Assembly: GCA_940337035.1 (NCBI GenBank)
Contig: CALNHX010001946.1
Coordinates: 124,001-188,000 of the forward strand
Source of the DNA: Agriotes lineatus
Taxonomy: Eukaryota; Arthropoda; Insecta; Coleoptera; Elateridae
Direction: 5' to 3'
DNA length: 64,000 nt
This document shows positions 1 through 11,733 of the stretch, one piece after another (position 1 is the first letter of the stretch; every line of letters starts with the position of its first letter). The translations under genes and the position numbers were made by a program. A model generated the notes under the pieces. The model searched no databases, had not been told where the DNA came from, and worked only from the letters and a program-made list of their open reading frames with translations.

Positions 1-826
1 TTATTTTTGTTTATTATGGGAAGAAAAACAACTCAAAATTGGCTTATAAAGTAGCCATTGGAATGGCCTACCGTAATTTGGCAACATGGCTTCGCCAACT
101 TTTAACAAAAAATTACTTAGTTTTGGTCACTAAATGAACAATCTGTCAGTGCACTGTCCATGTCATTCTGATTCATGCCAGTTAAATAAGAATCTTTAAA
201 ATCATTACTATTTACTTTACATTATAGTGTGTCTCTTCACCGTAATATTTAATTTAAAAACAATTCCTAATGGGTAGGTAGCCTAGCTAATTCTCCATTG
301 CAAGTAAATCGTTACTAATTTTGACATTATCTAAAACGGTAATTTCTTCATAATAATTTGCCTGGAAGCTACTGGTATTGCAGTGGGAATAAGTTTCTTC
401 ATCTTATCAACCTTTATATCAGTTTTTTTAAAGAGCTTTTCACGAATAACACTAATCTTTCCAATCCGCCAGTTCTCTCGGTTCAAAACTTACAATTTTT
501 GTGCCACTATTTAATTCAATGGAAGTTTGAACATGCTAATATATGGAGCAACTAATGAAGCATAGTTAATTTGAATTGCAGCTTAGTGCGTAACACTTCA
601 AATGCATTTTTTGCAACTGACATGAACTGTCCTGTCAAAATAGTTTATTAACCTCAAATATATTTGAAAGTTTTTTAAAAACTTAATGTGTTCTGGATTG
701 GCCTAGCGCACAATTTGGCATCAGAGCCAGTGTCACGGCCTGGAACAATATAGACCGCCTTGATTTCGATATCGAGTGTTCCAAAAACAATGCATTTAGA
801 GTAGGCCTTGGAAAGAAAGATAGAAT
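1..826. other. No gene seen; probable DOCK intron
   Basis: This AT-rich stretch has no coding signal I can support; the open frames are short and low in complexity. It lies upstream of a DOCK exon that begins in mid-codon, so it is most likely intron of that gene. That placement is inference. Confidence 0.4.
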
Positions 827-1668
827 ATCTAGTCCACGGCCTCCTGGATTAGTGCGAGACTCACGTCTCTACGCGGCCCGCCGCATTTTTAGTTCAAGGC
901 GTTTTTTATAGTTTGTAGAGGCGCTACAGTACGTTGCGCTTGTGCCCTTGGTTGCATACGTCCACGGCCTCCTGGATTAATATTAATCTAGAAAGTCACG
1001 CCTACGTTACAGATAATTTATCAAAAATCCAACAGATGGCGCCAAAGTACGTTGGCCTCAGAATCACAAAAATTATGCAAATGTGGCGGGCCGCCTAGAG
1101 ACGTTAGTCTCGCACTAATCCAGGAGGCCGTGGCACAAAGGCATGTAGAGGTCATGGAGTTGTCAATAATTTGCCCAAAAATTCCATTTTCTCAATAAAG
1201 ACTGTATAGATTGATTTCAAATTTTAGGTAATTGATGTGGTTAGCCTTCTAGTGGCAATAACAAATTATTATGTTTGTAGGTGATTTTTTTTTTTTTTTA
1301 ATTTTTATGATTTCAGAAGATGAGTTACTGTATTAAAACAATCCATTTCGCATTGAAACTTTGTTATTGCCATTATAGGTATTTGTTCATGGCTTTAGTG
1401 TTTCCTCCAAACTTAGATATTCATTTAAATTTAAAATAATGACATTATTAGAAAGGTCTGCTTTTCGCTTACGGCGCCATCTGTTATTAATCGTGTCTGA
1501 CGGCCCCCTCTTAATCTAGAAAGTCCCGCTTACGTTACAGATAATTTATGAAAAACCCAACAGATGGCGCCAAAGTACGTTGGCCTCAGAATCACAAAAA
1601 TTATGCAAATGTGGCGGGCCGCGTAGAGACGTCAGTCTCGCACTAATCCAGGAGGCCGTGATCTAGTC
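827..1668. mobile_element. hAT-like non-autonomous transposon (MITE) with 8-bp TSD
   Basis: Perfect 8-bp direct repeats ATCTAGTC (827-834 and 1661-1668) flank an 826-bp element whose ends are inverted repeats of about 55 bp with few mismatches. The left end starts CACGGCCTCCTGGATTAG and the right end is its reverse complement. An 8-bp TSD and a CA start suit the hAT superfamily. No transposase is encoded. The inside is composite: a shorter copy with the same ends lies at 964-1132, and a block of about 150 bp is shared by 984-1132 and 1511-1660. Confidence 0.75.
964..1132. repeat. Internal nested copy of the same MITE
   Basis: The terminal motif CACGGCCTCCTGGATTA recurs at 964, and its complement ends at 1132, inside the larger element. 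Its right 150 bp nearly matches 1511-1660. I see no clear TSD, so it may be a rearranged or internally duplicated copy rather than an independent insertion. Confidence 0.6.
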
Positions 1669-1881
1669 ACTTAAGTCTGTGGGTGAATGTCAGATTGCAA
1701 TTTGTTTATGTAAACATGTGTCACTGTGACAGGTAAAAGTGTACACTGAATTAAGTTTAATTGTATCAAGCAAAAAGGAAAATAAGATTGGATTTACACA
1801 ACAAAAACAAGTGTAATAATCATAACTGGTCAATAAAAATTGTTTTTGTAAAATCGTACTAAAATATGGTCATTTATGCAT

Positions 1882-1975
1882 TAATTTGCGGGCGTAAATA
1901 GTGCCGTTTGCGCCCTAAGGCCTAAAAATAATTTGCGGGCGTAAATAATGCCTTTTGCGCCCTAAGGCCTAAAAA
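1882..1975. repeat. Two 47-bp tandem repeat units
   Basis: Two adjacent 47-bp units (1882-1928 and 1929-1975) differ at only a few positions. Each starts TAATTTGCGGGCGTAAATA and ends CCTAAGGCCTAAAAA. They are clearly richer in G+C than the surroundings and lie in the presumed DOCK intron. Confidence 0.85.
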
Positions 1976-2082
1976 ACCAGCATCACATTGGCAACCAACA
2001 ACAATTTGATTTTTGAGAACGAATCGTGCCATTTATTTTTCAAAGCTTTATGGTGGATTTTACAAAAAATCTTGTTTGCATT

Positions 2083-2189
2083 TCGGGCGTGAACGGCGAT
2101 TTTGGCCCTTTGGCGTTTTATAATCCTTCGGCCCTTCGGGCCTCTGGCTTATAATTCTGCCGCGGGCCAAAATCGCCTCCTTCACGCCC
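2083..2189. repeat. Foldback sequence with 24-26 bp arms
   Basis: GGGCGTGAACGGCG followed by ATTTTGGCCC (2085-2108) is inverted at 2164-2189 with a small interruption, leaving a loop of about 55 bp that contains CGGCCCTTCGGGCC. It shares the GGGCGT and GCCC vocabulary of the 47-bp repeats just upstream, so both may be debris of one GC-rich element. Confidence 0.7.
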
Positions 2190-2614
2190 TTAATACAAAA
2201 ATAGCTATTTTGTCAAGTGTTTTGTATATTTTTAGGAAAATAATTCAAGGTCAAGATGTAATTTAGTTCTCTCTGACTTCATTTGCATCAATGGGTATAT
2301 CTCAAGTTACGGCAAACTTCAATTTGAACATGGCATGCTGCGAATGAGTTTTTTTTAGAACACACGATACAATTATTACAAGTTAGAAATGATTCTAGTA
2401 GAAATTAATCCTTCCATGAAGTTTAATTCGCCTGTTGTTGGTTAGGTGACTAAAACTAAATCATAAAAAAAGATAGAATAAGCAAAACACTATATGTAGT
2501 CTCTGGCAATTAACAATTAAGATATGGAATACGTATTTAAAAGTACTAGTATTAACTATGATGAGTCATTAGACTTATTTTGTAATCACATTTTTAGAAG
2601 GAATTTCATTTCAG

Positions 2615-2906
2615 CACAATACTCCTTCCCGTATGTGAAGAAACGAATCAAAGTTGTAATGAAACGTACCGTAGAGCTTAGTCCAATAGAAGTAGCAATA
2701 GACGAAATGCAAACCAGGGTATCCGAGCTGGAAGATGTAGTGTTCACGAACCCGACCGATGCCAAAAAGCTGCAGCTGCTGTTACAGGGTAGCGTTTGTG
2801 TCCAGGTCAACGCAGGTCCTCTCGCCTACGCCTCAGTCTTTCTCGACCCAACCTTGAGCACCATGTATGCCGAAGACAAGGTGGAAGAGCTGAAGGATAT
2901 ATACAG
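2615..2906 (+). CDS. DOCK-D (zizimin-type) guanine nucleotide exchange factor, penultimate coding exon
   Basis: This exon encodes part of the DHR-2 catalytic domain of a dedicator-of-cytokinesis protein, which activates Rac/Cdc42-type GTPases at membranes. Recognisable blocks are FPYVKKRI, ELSPIEVAIDEM, LQLLLQGSV and VNAGPLAYASVFL, followed by VEELKDIYR. They resemble DOCK9/10/11 (class D) more than other DOCK classes. The 3' splice site is TTTCATTTCAG at 2611-2614 and the donor follows ATACAG at 2907. The exon starts after the first codon base and ends two bases into an Arg codon that the next exon completes. Upstream exons are outside the window. The family call is strong; the class D assignment is from remembered family sequence. 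Confidence 0.88.
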
Positions 2907-2965
2907 GTATTTGCCACTTTTATGTATGGGTATCTCCATTACAGTATTAAATGTATAATAAATAT

Positions 2966-3775
2966 TTATGTAGGTATGCAGGTATCCACTGCCTTTTTCA
3001 CCCTGTCCTTCCATGTATTTCTTTGCCATCCTCTTTTTCCTTTTCTGCCCTCTCCTACCTCAAGAATTTTGCTGATCATTCTCTCCTCACTCATCGTGGT
3101 TATGTGGCCTAGCCGTGTCAATTGCTCCTTTTGTAGTATAGTTAATTCCACTGGCTTGACTTTCAGCTCTTCATTGTATGTCTCATTTCTGGTTCTATCT
3201 TCTGTAGTTTTACCCTAGATTTTTCAACTTTCATTTTTATACTGTTTAGTCTGCTTAGCGGATTTTTGCTGATCATCCATGTTCCAAATTTCTTAATCAC
3301 TTCTGCTTTAACCTCTTTCAGTATTTCTTATTTATTCAGAAAGTTTGTTTGTTAATTTGCTCATTTTTTTTTGTCTTTGATTGTTAGTTATGTTCTCTTG
3401 TATATTCTGTTCTCGTATTACCTTACTCTTTGTGTTATCTTAACTTATTTTCGTGTTTATTTCATTGAGTTGTTCATTAATTAAATTGATGTTCTCTTGT
3501 AACTCCTTCTTGGTGTTCCCCAGTATTACCATATGATCTGTGTAATACAATTTAGTGTCTTTTATTCTTCCCATTTTCCAATTACCTCCTTTATATGTTT
3601 TCAGTTCTTGTTTGCATTTTTTGTAGCTTCATCCAGCATCATATTAAATAATAGAAAGCTCAGAATGTATCTTTGCTTAAGTCCATGTTTAGTACAAAAG
3701 TATTCCATCATTTCTGAGTCTAACCTTGTAATGAGTCGTTTACCCCTCCGCTTTATGTTACTTTAGATTTTACAT
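2966..3775 (-). pseudogene. Decayed RTE-type LINE reverse transcriptase
   Basis: Read on the minus strand, broken frames carry reverse transcriptase remnants. First comes a KHGLKQ and LLFN block like the GxRQG..SPxLFN motif. Next is YYTDHMVILGNT, a decayed form of the YADD motif, followed by KELQENINLINEQL. At the low-coordinate end comes the typical RTE carboxy end RLGHITTMSEERMISKILE with GKRGW and TWKDRVKKA. Several stops and frameshifts make it dead. It lies inside the DOCK intron, opposite to the host gene. Confidence 0.75.
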
Positions 3776-4689
3776 TACCCTTTGTTTACTAGCTAACTCA
3801 GTCGTCAATGCACAAGACCCATTTCTTACCTCAGTTGTGGCTATGGGAAATCAACACAGCTTACTCCGAGCCTGACTCGGTTCCACCTATAATTCTGAAA
3901 ATATTCACTTAAACCACGCTAGAAATTCAAGGCAAGGCTGTTTACACAAACGTCATATACCCAGTATGGAGGTATACATGCTTTCTTATAAAAATATAAA
4001 AAGATACACAGCGACAATACGCAAATGCTATACGCTGTCAAACATAAAGTTTTTCATTTTAATCACTAAGGGCTAAAGGCTAATTTCTAACCGCTTTGAC
4101 ACTTTGATGTTAACATGTGTCTTAAATAAACACCAGCTTAAGATGTAGTATAGCGACGCCTATAATTGGCCTAACGGCTGTTGGCTGAGTAATACTAAAT
4201 AAATAAATCAATAAATAGTTGCAATGCTACGGGCTAAAAGTTAACTTCTAACCGTATTTGACAACTTGTACAAAATAGAAAAAATAAAATAGCAAACGCT
4301 AAACAGAAAACCCCCACCTAAAAAGTCTTCGATTTGGAATATTTCTCTCAGGAAATCGTACGGCGTTCATAATAAACCAGTAGCATATCAACTCTTTAGT
4401 TAATTTCTGCCATTATTAACAAAATCTGACGTGTAAACACGTTTAATGATTGACTTAATAAAAACAATCATCAGCAAAGGTTGTTCTTTACTTCTGTTTT
4501 CTAAATTCGAAATTCCATGGAAATCTAGATTTGATGCATTTTTATCATTTTTTGGCAGTATTTTTCACGAAAACCCTAACTTATGTATAACAAATGAAAG
4601 AGAATTAAAATTCCTATCAAAATATCTAAAAATATAGAAGGTGTTCCATTTAAAATAAAAAAGTTGAATATTGATAGTGGAAACAGTTA

Positions 4690-4812
4690 ACTTCTTCCTC
4701 TAGTTATAGGCCAGTGGTGGCCTGTTTTAACCACAAAGTGGTTCTAGGAGTCCTCTTTGCCTTTCGGCCGGGTAGGTGGCTAGCCTTGCCCGTCGAAAGT
4801 GAATAAGAATAT
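4690..4812 (-). repeat. SINE fragment (family shared with 6995-7225)
   Basis: About 90 bp (AACCACAAAGTGGTTCTAGG, then CCTCTTTGCC, GTAGGTGGCTAGCCTTGCCC) matches 7015-7090. It is the 3' part of the family. Orientation is taken from the fuller copy, whose tRNA-like end reads on the minus strand. Confidence 0.6.
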
Positions 4813-6994
4813 GTCACTATAAAATAATTTCAACTATGACTAGTCAGCTCAGAACATGAGAAAACCTTACTCCGAGACAAATGGCTGTGTTTATATTAAC
4901 AATTCTTACTTATATGAACTTTTCCTCTAGTTGACGAAATGATCTGATATTTACAAAATAAAATTCAAAGTACCTTCAAAATTAAATTTCAATGGCGTGA
5001 TCCAAAAATATGTTATAGTTTTACATTACTAAGTATATCTAAATGAATCCAAAAGGTCCATTTCTATATATAAATTCCTAAAACTATCAAGTACTCGATT
5101 TAACTTTAAATATAGAAAATAAATTCAAATTTCTATAAAAAATTATTAAATCTAATTAAACAGTTCCTTTTAATTATCCCAAATCAAACTTAGATAACCC
5201 ATACTGAAAGTGCAATAAAATGTTCATTGACCTTTGCTGCCTTTTCACAAGTGCCTGGTTTTGAAACTGCTCCTTGTAACACCCTCTGGCTGTCTTATTG
5301 GTTGTCTCTGCTACAGAAACTCGTCGATTTCCCCAACATATTTCTATTCTTGACAATATAAATAACTTTCTTTGGCGCAAGAAGAATCGCTCATGGAACT
5401 GAATCTATGTTACATGAATGAAGCATTCCATTCTATACACAATAGAATGTAATAACTCAAGATTACTTTCAAACTTGACTTATATTCTGAATAATAATAA
5501 TTTGATAATTTTATATCAATATATTCTGTTTTTTCTTGTGTTACGTTACTACCACCATTCTTTACCTCTTCTCTCATTTTTTCCATTTTGTTGTTTTGTT
5601 CTAACAAACTTTGGATGTATCGTTTCTATTTGTCTATAATATTTTTATGTATTTTAGTGCCCCTGTCTCTTTTTAAACTATTTCTATTTCCTCTATTTTT
5701 GCATTTTTCTAACTTTTTTTATATTTTATTAGGAAGTTTCGATATTTCCTTCTTATTTTTCTTTTAGCTTGTATCATACAAAAAAACTGAGCCATTTATA
5801 AAACAAAAAGATTTATTACACCGTGGCAGATTTATAATGTAATTATTTTTATTCTTTATTATCTATTTTAAGGTAGTAGTACTAATAGTAGTAGTTGTGG
5901 AGACACCGAAGTCTAGTAAGTAGGCCACCATAGGCCCTTTTTAGTAACCCCATGCCATCCCCTCAACTACCTTCATTATCATCCTCTTCGATGGACTCTT
6001 CTCCCTGCTTAAACCTTCCTGATTTTCTAATGAAGCTCAGAATATCGGCCCAGAGTAAGGAGTTTAACTCTTCCATTCGAAGCGTAGCTGCTTCCTTCTT
6101 ATGTTTTTATCTTTTAGCTTGTATGATCTCATCTTTCCTTTATAATTTTTCTTTATTTTATAATTGTGAATTCCATTCGTAGTAAATAGTGGTCACTCAC
6201 TATTTCTCCTCCCCTTATAAATTATGAATTTACCGGAAAGTAATCTATAACAGATTTTTTGTTCTCTGTCGCTTCTTCTCTTGTCAACTTGTATATCTCC
6301 TTATGTGGGAAATTTGTGTGTGGTATCACTAGATTATTCTCAATACATTGTTCTATTATTCGTTGCTCATTTTCATTTCTGTCGTTACCTCCGTCACCTT
6401 TCAGCATAATTGAGTTCTTTTTACTTTCTCACTAAGTGATATTGATCATGTGTCATTTAAAAGTCCTATTTCTATTGTACAAACAAAAAGTAGTCCATCC
6501 TTTTAATAGTGGAGTTGGGAAGTTAAACCAAATTAAAACACTTCTTGATCTTGTTCACAAAGATTGTAAAAATGTTGAAAAGTTACATATTAATTTGGTT
6601 TATCTATTTTGATTATGTTATTTAGTTCTTATTTTGATTTATTATTACGCTTGCTTTCGCTCTGTCATTTTAGTTGGCTCCTGTCAACCACATAATACAT
6701 TCCTGTGTGAGATGCTGCATATGTGCAAACGTATCCCTTTTGCATTTGTCTCTGTGACTCCTAATAGATCTACATTCATTTTGGCCACTTCTCTTACTAG
6801 TTCTGTTTCTTTTTTTCTTATATTTCAAACATTCCAGGTTCCTATCGTCACAATTCAATTTGTTTGCTGTTATTGTAAATTTAATTTTTCCCATTTTTTA
6901 AAATTTCTTTGCCGTATAGCGTTTACTAATGTTTTTTTTCATTCCCTGGGTCATTATCTTTTCCGCCTTTTGTCTTCTCTTCACTTTCTCTTAT

Positions 6995-7225
6995 TATAGG
7001 CAAGGGGCTTGTATTAACAACAAAGTGGTTCTATGAGCCCTCTTTGCCCTTAGGCTGAGTAGGTGGCTAGCCTTGCCCGTTGAAAATGAAGAAGAGTTCC
7101 CTTATTATTAGGGTTTAACCACTACCGCAGGTGTTAGCATGGTAACAGGGGAGCGTACGATTTTTAAAATCCTAGAGTTGTCGGGAATCAAACCTGGCCC
7201 AGCCGCCTGAGAGCCGAACGTTTGC
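6995..7225 (-). repeat. tRNA-derived SINE, 5'-truncated
   Basis: On the minus strand the element begins with a box B-like motif (GGTTTGATTCC, consensus GGTTCGANTCC) near 7185-7198. It runs into a body shared with 4690-4812. No convincing box A remains upstream, so the promoter head is partly lost. It lies in the DOCK intron. Confidence 0.55.
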
Positions 7226-7832
7226 TCTTTTTCTTTTATTTTCCTCCCACCCTTCTATAGTATCACGTTTTAATTAATTCATTCATTATCTTTAGCCTTT
7301 TTTACCTTTTAGTGTTGAGGATCAATCGGATCTAATCTTTTTTCCTTCATTCTTCTATTTCAGTTTATACTAAATAATAAGGATGCTCAATGCAAACTGA
7401 AGTAACTATTGTGTCCTCCGAAAAAGAAACAGTTGACCTTATCCTTCAGCTAACAACCATCAGAAACTACTAAACCATTATTAGATCATCACCAAAACCC
7501 ATCCTTAAGTTCATTAAGAATAATTTGAAATCAACCTCACCAAAGGCTTTGAAGAAGTCACTATTAATTCAGTTCACTTGAAATGCGTTTGCCAAGGCCT
7601 GCATTTTTAAAATCATGATAATATTCATTGTAATTTATGGTTCTACTGTGAAAATAGACTTGCAATGAGGCCCTTAATGGTTTTTTGTCATTCGGTCGTT
7701 TTGTAACTATTTCGTTGTATTTGATTATACGATTGGTTTTTTAAATTATTGATCTGGCAGGCATAAAAGTAATCTTATTGAGAACTATTTTTATTGAGAG
7801 AATCTAACACTATTCTTGAATTTGTATTGCAG

Positions 7833-8067
7833 AGAATTTGTGAAGATCTGCTATTCGGCTCTGCAAATCAACAGCAAACTAATAGCGAGTGATCAGCAGG
7901 AATACCAGGAAGTGCTGAGGCAAAACTACAAGAAGCTCTGCTCGTCTCTGTCAAGTTTGTTCGGGGAATCTCTTTGGCCACACGAGGACACGGGAAGCTT
8001 TAAGAGGAACAGCATGGCTCTCTTCAGTGCCATTAGTGGCGCATCGCATTCGTCGAGCGTCGCGTGA
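7833..8067 (+). CDS. DOCK-D (zizimin-type) exchange factor, last coding exon
   Basis: The exon completes the split Arg codon and continues EFVKICYSALQINSKLI, then SDQQEYQEVLRQNYKKL, the conserved tail of the DHR-2 domain (compare the ALxxNxxLIxxDQxEYxxxLRxxY pattern of DOCK proteins). The final 45 or so residues (SLFGESLWPHEDTG, then LFSAISGASHSSSVA) form the variable C-terminus and resemble the AISGTS tail of DOCK9/10/11. The stop TGA is at 8065-8067. The end -SSVA is not a classical PDZ ligand because the last residue is Ala. Confidence 0.9.
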
Positions 8068-9300
8068 AGAAATGGCGGTTTCTAAATTTATTTAGATTTT
8101 TTACATTTTGACGCGGTTACTGTGCATTAAGTTGTTAAGAGTAGTATGATACATCTGATCGTGATATTTTTCTTCTAGAAATTAATTTTACACATTGAAA
8201 TAAGTATTATTACGTACTAGCATCAAGGTGATGTGTAATATCTAGTGAAAATTACAATAATTCGTTTTTTAAAGAAACAATTGCAAAACACTACCATGAC
8301 TGCCCGCAGAAATATTCTAAATTTCGAATTTAAAGGTTGTGCGATTTTGTAAATCTGAGAATATCTCCACGTTGACCTGGTTCTTGATAACTATAATAGT
8401 AATAAATTACACATCTGTTTGTTTATATTCAACAGGGTTTCTTCTGTTATTTGGTATTAATTCATGTGGCATACAAGACTGCAAAGCTCAATTTTTGTAG
8501 TCAGAAAAATGATCGTGCAGTTTGTACTGATTAGTTAAAAACGACGCAATTATAATACTTAGTCAATTTAGCGTAAGCGTAACTAAGCCGCATGCATATT
8601 CGTAAGATAATTTGCTTAGCCTGATACTGGAGGTTGGAGTATGTCGTTCAACATTATCGATTATATTGAAAATTATTAAAATCGTTATCTAGATAATGTT
8701 AGTTTATTATTATGCTGCAAAAATTGCACTGCAAAGTTATTATGTATTGTACTATTATGCTAGTTGAATTTGTATGTTCGTGTTGTATGTCAGTTATTAA
8801 TTGCTTTAGTACAAAAACGATGATCGTTCCTTCAATCTTGCCAACTTGAAGCAAGTAAAAAGTGGATTTCTTTCAAACGATTTTGCTTTGTTGCGCTCCC
8901 GGGCATTTGTTACATAGTTTAATTCGTAAGGTATATTTGGTGTTAATTTTCTGATCGTACATGACGTTTAGTGTGGGCTGTGAGAAAATGAATTTTATTT
9001 TATTTGTAACCAGATCTTAACAGAATATTTTATTTAGAACAATAAATATCGTGTTGTTTTATTCTGAGATCTATATATATTAAGTTTTGTATATAGTTAC
9101 ACCTTTAATGTGCCGATTATTTACAAATCTCTATCACTCACTTATTCCATGCTCTGCAAGTACCTCGATCTGTATTACTTTCTATCCGTATGTGTATATT
9201 TTTGTATTATTTATATTATTAATTGAGTAAGAAGTGACAGTTTCATTAATTTTTGACACTCAATTTGCTTTCTGATGTAATGATTTGTAGTAATAAATGG
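8068..9300 (+). other. Probable 3' UTR of the DOCK gene
   Basis: This AT-rich stretch after the DOCK stop codon has no coding frame. AATAAA occurs at 9041-9046 and 9292-9297, giving plausible transcript ends 1.0 and 1.2 kb after the stop. The extent is inferred. Confidence 0.5.
9292..9297 (+). terminator. Candidate poly(A) signal for DOCK
   Basis: AATAAA in TAATAAATGG. A second AATAAA lies upstream at 9041-9046. Either could be used; nothing else is decisive. Confidence 0.4.
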
Positions 9301-9658
9301 ATTTATATAATTATTCACTTATAATTCTTTTCTACAATCAATTTTATACCATTCTAAATCACTGGATTGTGTAAAGTAGGTATTTTTTAATACTGTACAA
9401 TAGCAATTATTTATGTAACAAATGGGAAGAATGGGTTACTAAACACATCGCAAACAACTGTCGGTAGACATTACCAGCCAATTAATTAGGTTATGTTTTT
9501 CTAAGTTTGAGGTTATACATAGCGTCAATGTCTAGTGCATTGTCAGCTTTACTAGTTGGCAATAGAAAAATCCTCATACATTTTTAATCTAATTTAACAC
9601 AAGCCTTGCCCCATAGGAAATATAATCAGATAGAATGGAAACTTCTCAATAAAAGTTG

Positions 9659-10017
9659 TTAGTGTACCTGTATAATACTTTAGTAAGAGTAGGGCAAACA
9701 GCGAAAAATTTTGGATCATTTTTTCATGGCTACCAAGATTTAATGATATATTGAAAAACAAAGTTGGTAAAACTGGCACACGAGTTGTCAGTTTCATCAA
9801 ATTCAGGGTTAGCAGGTTAGGTTTTGTGTCACTCTGTGTCAAAACTGACGCAAAACCTAACCTGCTAACCTCGAATTTGATGAAACTGACAACTCTGTGC
9901 CAGTTTTACCAACCCTGTTTTTCAATATATCATTAAATCTTGGTAGCCATGAAAAAATGATCCAACATTTTTCGCTGTTTGCTCTACTCTTACTAAACTA
10001 TTATACAGGTACACTAA
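9659..10017. repeat. 359-bp near-perfect palindrome (foldback element)
   Basis: Arms of about 170 bp (9659-9829 and 9848-10017) are inverted copies with few mismatches, separated by less than 20 bp. The outer ends read TTAGTGTACCTG and its complement. The inner part holds GGTTAGCAGGTTAGGTTTTG and its complement. A decayed relative of the inner part is at 58812-58972 in the Hydin intron, so this is a dispersed family. Coding frames across it have no recognisable product. Confidence 0.85.
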
Positions 10018-10120
10018 AAGTTGTCATTGTTTTGCGCCGTCTGCCGAGATGTGCGGCAACTAAATGGGAACGCGGGAAATTTAAACCCAGAAAATAAATT
10101 AGTATTTTATTTACGGTATT

Positions 10121-10207
10121 GCTAATATGATTGAAATTATTTATATACTTCTTGACGACTATTAAATAATTTATTACCAAGCATATAAACAATTTCAATC
10201 ATATTAA
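10121..10207. repeat. Short inverted repeat, about 18-bp arms
   Basis: GCTAATATGATTGAAATT (10121-10138) is inverted at 10190-10207 with two or so mismatches; the loop is about 50 bp. It is probably a small MITE. No TSD is obvious. Confidence 0.5.
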
Positions 10208-11538
10208 CATAGCCTAAATAATTAATAAATTAAAATAAAAAGCATTTTTAACAATAATTGTTACAATAAAATAAGAGTATAAGTTGCTGAAGGTTTTTAT
10301 TAACTTTTATCTCTTTAGTTTTTTAGAAATAATTATCACAAATATAAAGCTTCAGCAAATATTTTGTAGCGCTCGCTGCATTCCAATAATTCGGCACCTC
10401 ACGTACACGTAACTGATGCATGTCGTCTAGTGGTCTATTTATTTCTTTCAACCACTCCTGCCGTTTCATGCTATTTCTTGGTCCTTAATTTGCAATAAGT
10501 AATTCATTAAAGAGTATTGCTAAATATTGCAGTTTAAATTACCTTCAGGAACTTGAAACAGCGTATACCCTTTTATGCTGTTGTTCAGGCAACCTTTAAC
10601 GTAGCAAATACAAACCATAATGCTATATATATATATACGTTTTGACAAATTTCGTCGTGAGAAATAGGGAATCCGAGATCACAATCATCTCTTCAGGGCA
10701 TAATTTAGGCAAATAACCTGTAATCGTAAAAAAATACCTTTGATATTTCTTCAAGTTTCAGGGTCAGTAGACGAAAAACATTTTAAATTGCGGTTAAAAA
10801 CGATCATCTGCATAACTTACAACCTAGAGAAAGGATTGTGGCATCGCATTCAAAGGATATATTACTAATAAGAAAAATTATTTATGACCTTACTAGTAGC
10901 GCCTATGGTAAATTTGACACTGACAAACTCGTTTTTTAAACTTGTCAAATGGTGTTTCCCTACCTGTGTTAGCGTAGCTAACGTGATTTAGTGACCTTAA
11001 TCAAATTTTCTTAGAAGCGTCATCTGCTGAGATGTGCGGCAACTAAACTAAATAAAACATTTAGTTGTATAGCAGTGCGCATAGCATGCCTTGCCCAAAG
11101 CAGGAATAACTCGATGAATCACCCAATTTTGATAATTTTTAGCAGACTTGATCAAACAGTACCATCTCGTTTTAAAATCGTGTATGGTCGTGGGAAATTC
11201 AGCAACATGGTAAATATGTTTGCATGTCAGGCACTTCAGTGACACAAAATTGTGTCACATAGAACAGTGTGTCCAACATTAAAACAATAAATCATAGCTG
11301 CCTATTATCCCCAAAACAACGTGAACAGAATATACCCTGTTCACTTCATTTGTGATTCTGAGCATGCTTTGGATGTGCATTCTTTTAATGGTGTAAGGCA
11401 CAGTTGGTAACAAAAAAATTACAAATGTCAAAGCAAAACTTGACAGTTCATCATTCTTCATTCAACAAGTGAATTAAAATTGTTGAAAATAACATAACTG
11501 ATCCCTGAAGTCCAGCAAGATGCCACGAATGGATTTTT

Positions 11539-11650
11539 TCTATTTTGCGTTTAGAATAACTCCATTCTAGCACCCAAATGACGTCATTTGAGTGTTAGAA
11601 TAAGTCGCTATGAAATGACGTCATTTGGGTGCTTCTAAACGGAAAATAGA
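11539..11650. repeat. 112-bp foldback carrying two TGACGTCA palindromes
   Basis: The outer arms TCTATTTTGCGTTTAGAA and TTCTAAACGGAAAATAGA enclose inner arms GCACCCAAATGACGTCATTT and its complement. Each inner arm contains TGACGTCA, which is itself a perfect 8-bp palindrome identical to the CREB/ATF core. It is probably a MITE; a regulatory role is speculation. Confidence 0.7.
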
Positions 11651-11733
11651 AAACATTTTTATTTTTTAATTTATAAAATGGTATAAAGCGGCAAAATAGA
11701 AAAAATAGTATAAAATACTCGTTGCAGATAGGT

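Larger units (their letters stand above)
2907..7832 (+). other. DOCK intron (4.9 kb)
   Basis: The donor GTATTT at 2907 and acceptor TTGTATTGCAG ending at 7832 join the two DOCK exons in frame (AG plus A gives Arg). The intron holds a minus-strand RTE remnant (2966-3775) and two SINE pieces. I see nothing else coding in 3776-4680, 4815-6990 or 7230-7832, which are AT-rich. Confidence 0.85.

Noticed and set aside
2796..3218. A 140-codon plus-strand frame overlapping the DOCK exon
   Set aside because: It is out of frame with the DOCK coding sense and runs through the donor site into antisense RTE debris.
6634..6999. A 121-codon plus-strand frame rich in Phe, Leu and Ser
   Set aside because: It is AT/CT-rich low-complexity translation inside the DOCK intron, with no domain, splice or start support.
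7816..7832. Start codon for the final DOCK exon at 7816
   Set aside because: That ATG lies in the polypyrimidine/acceptor region of the intron; the exon begins at 7833 and completes a codon from 2906.
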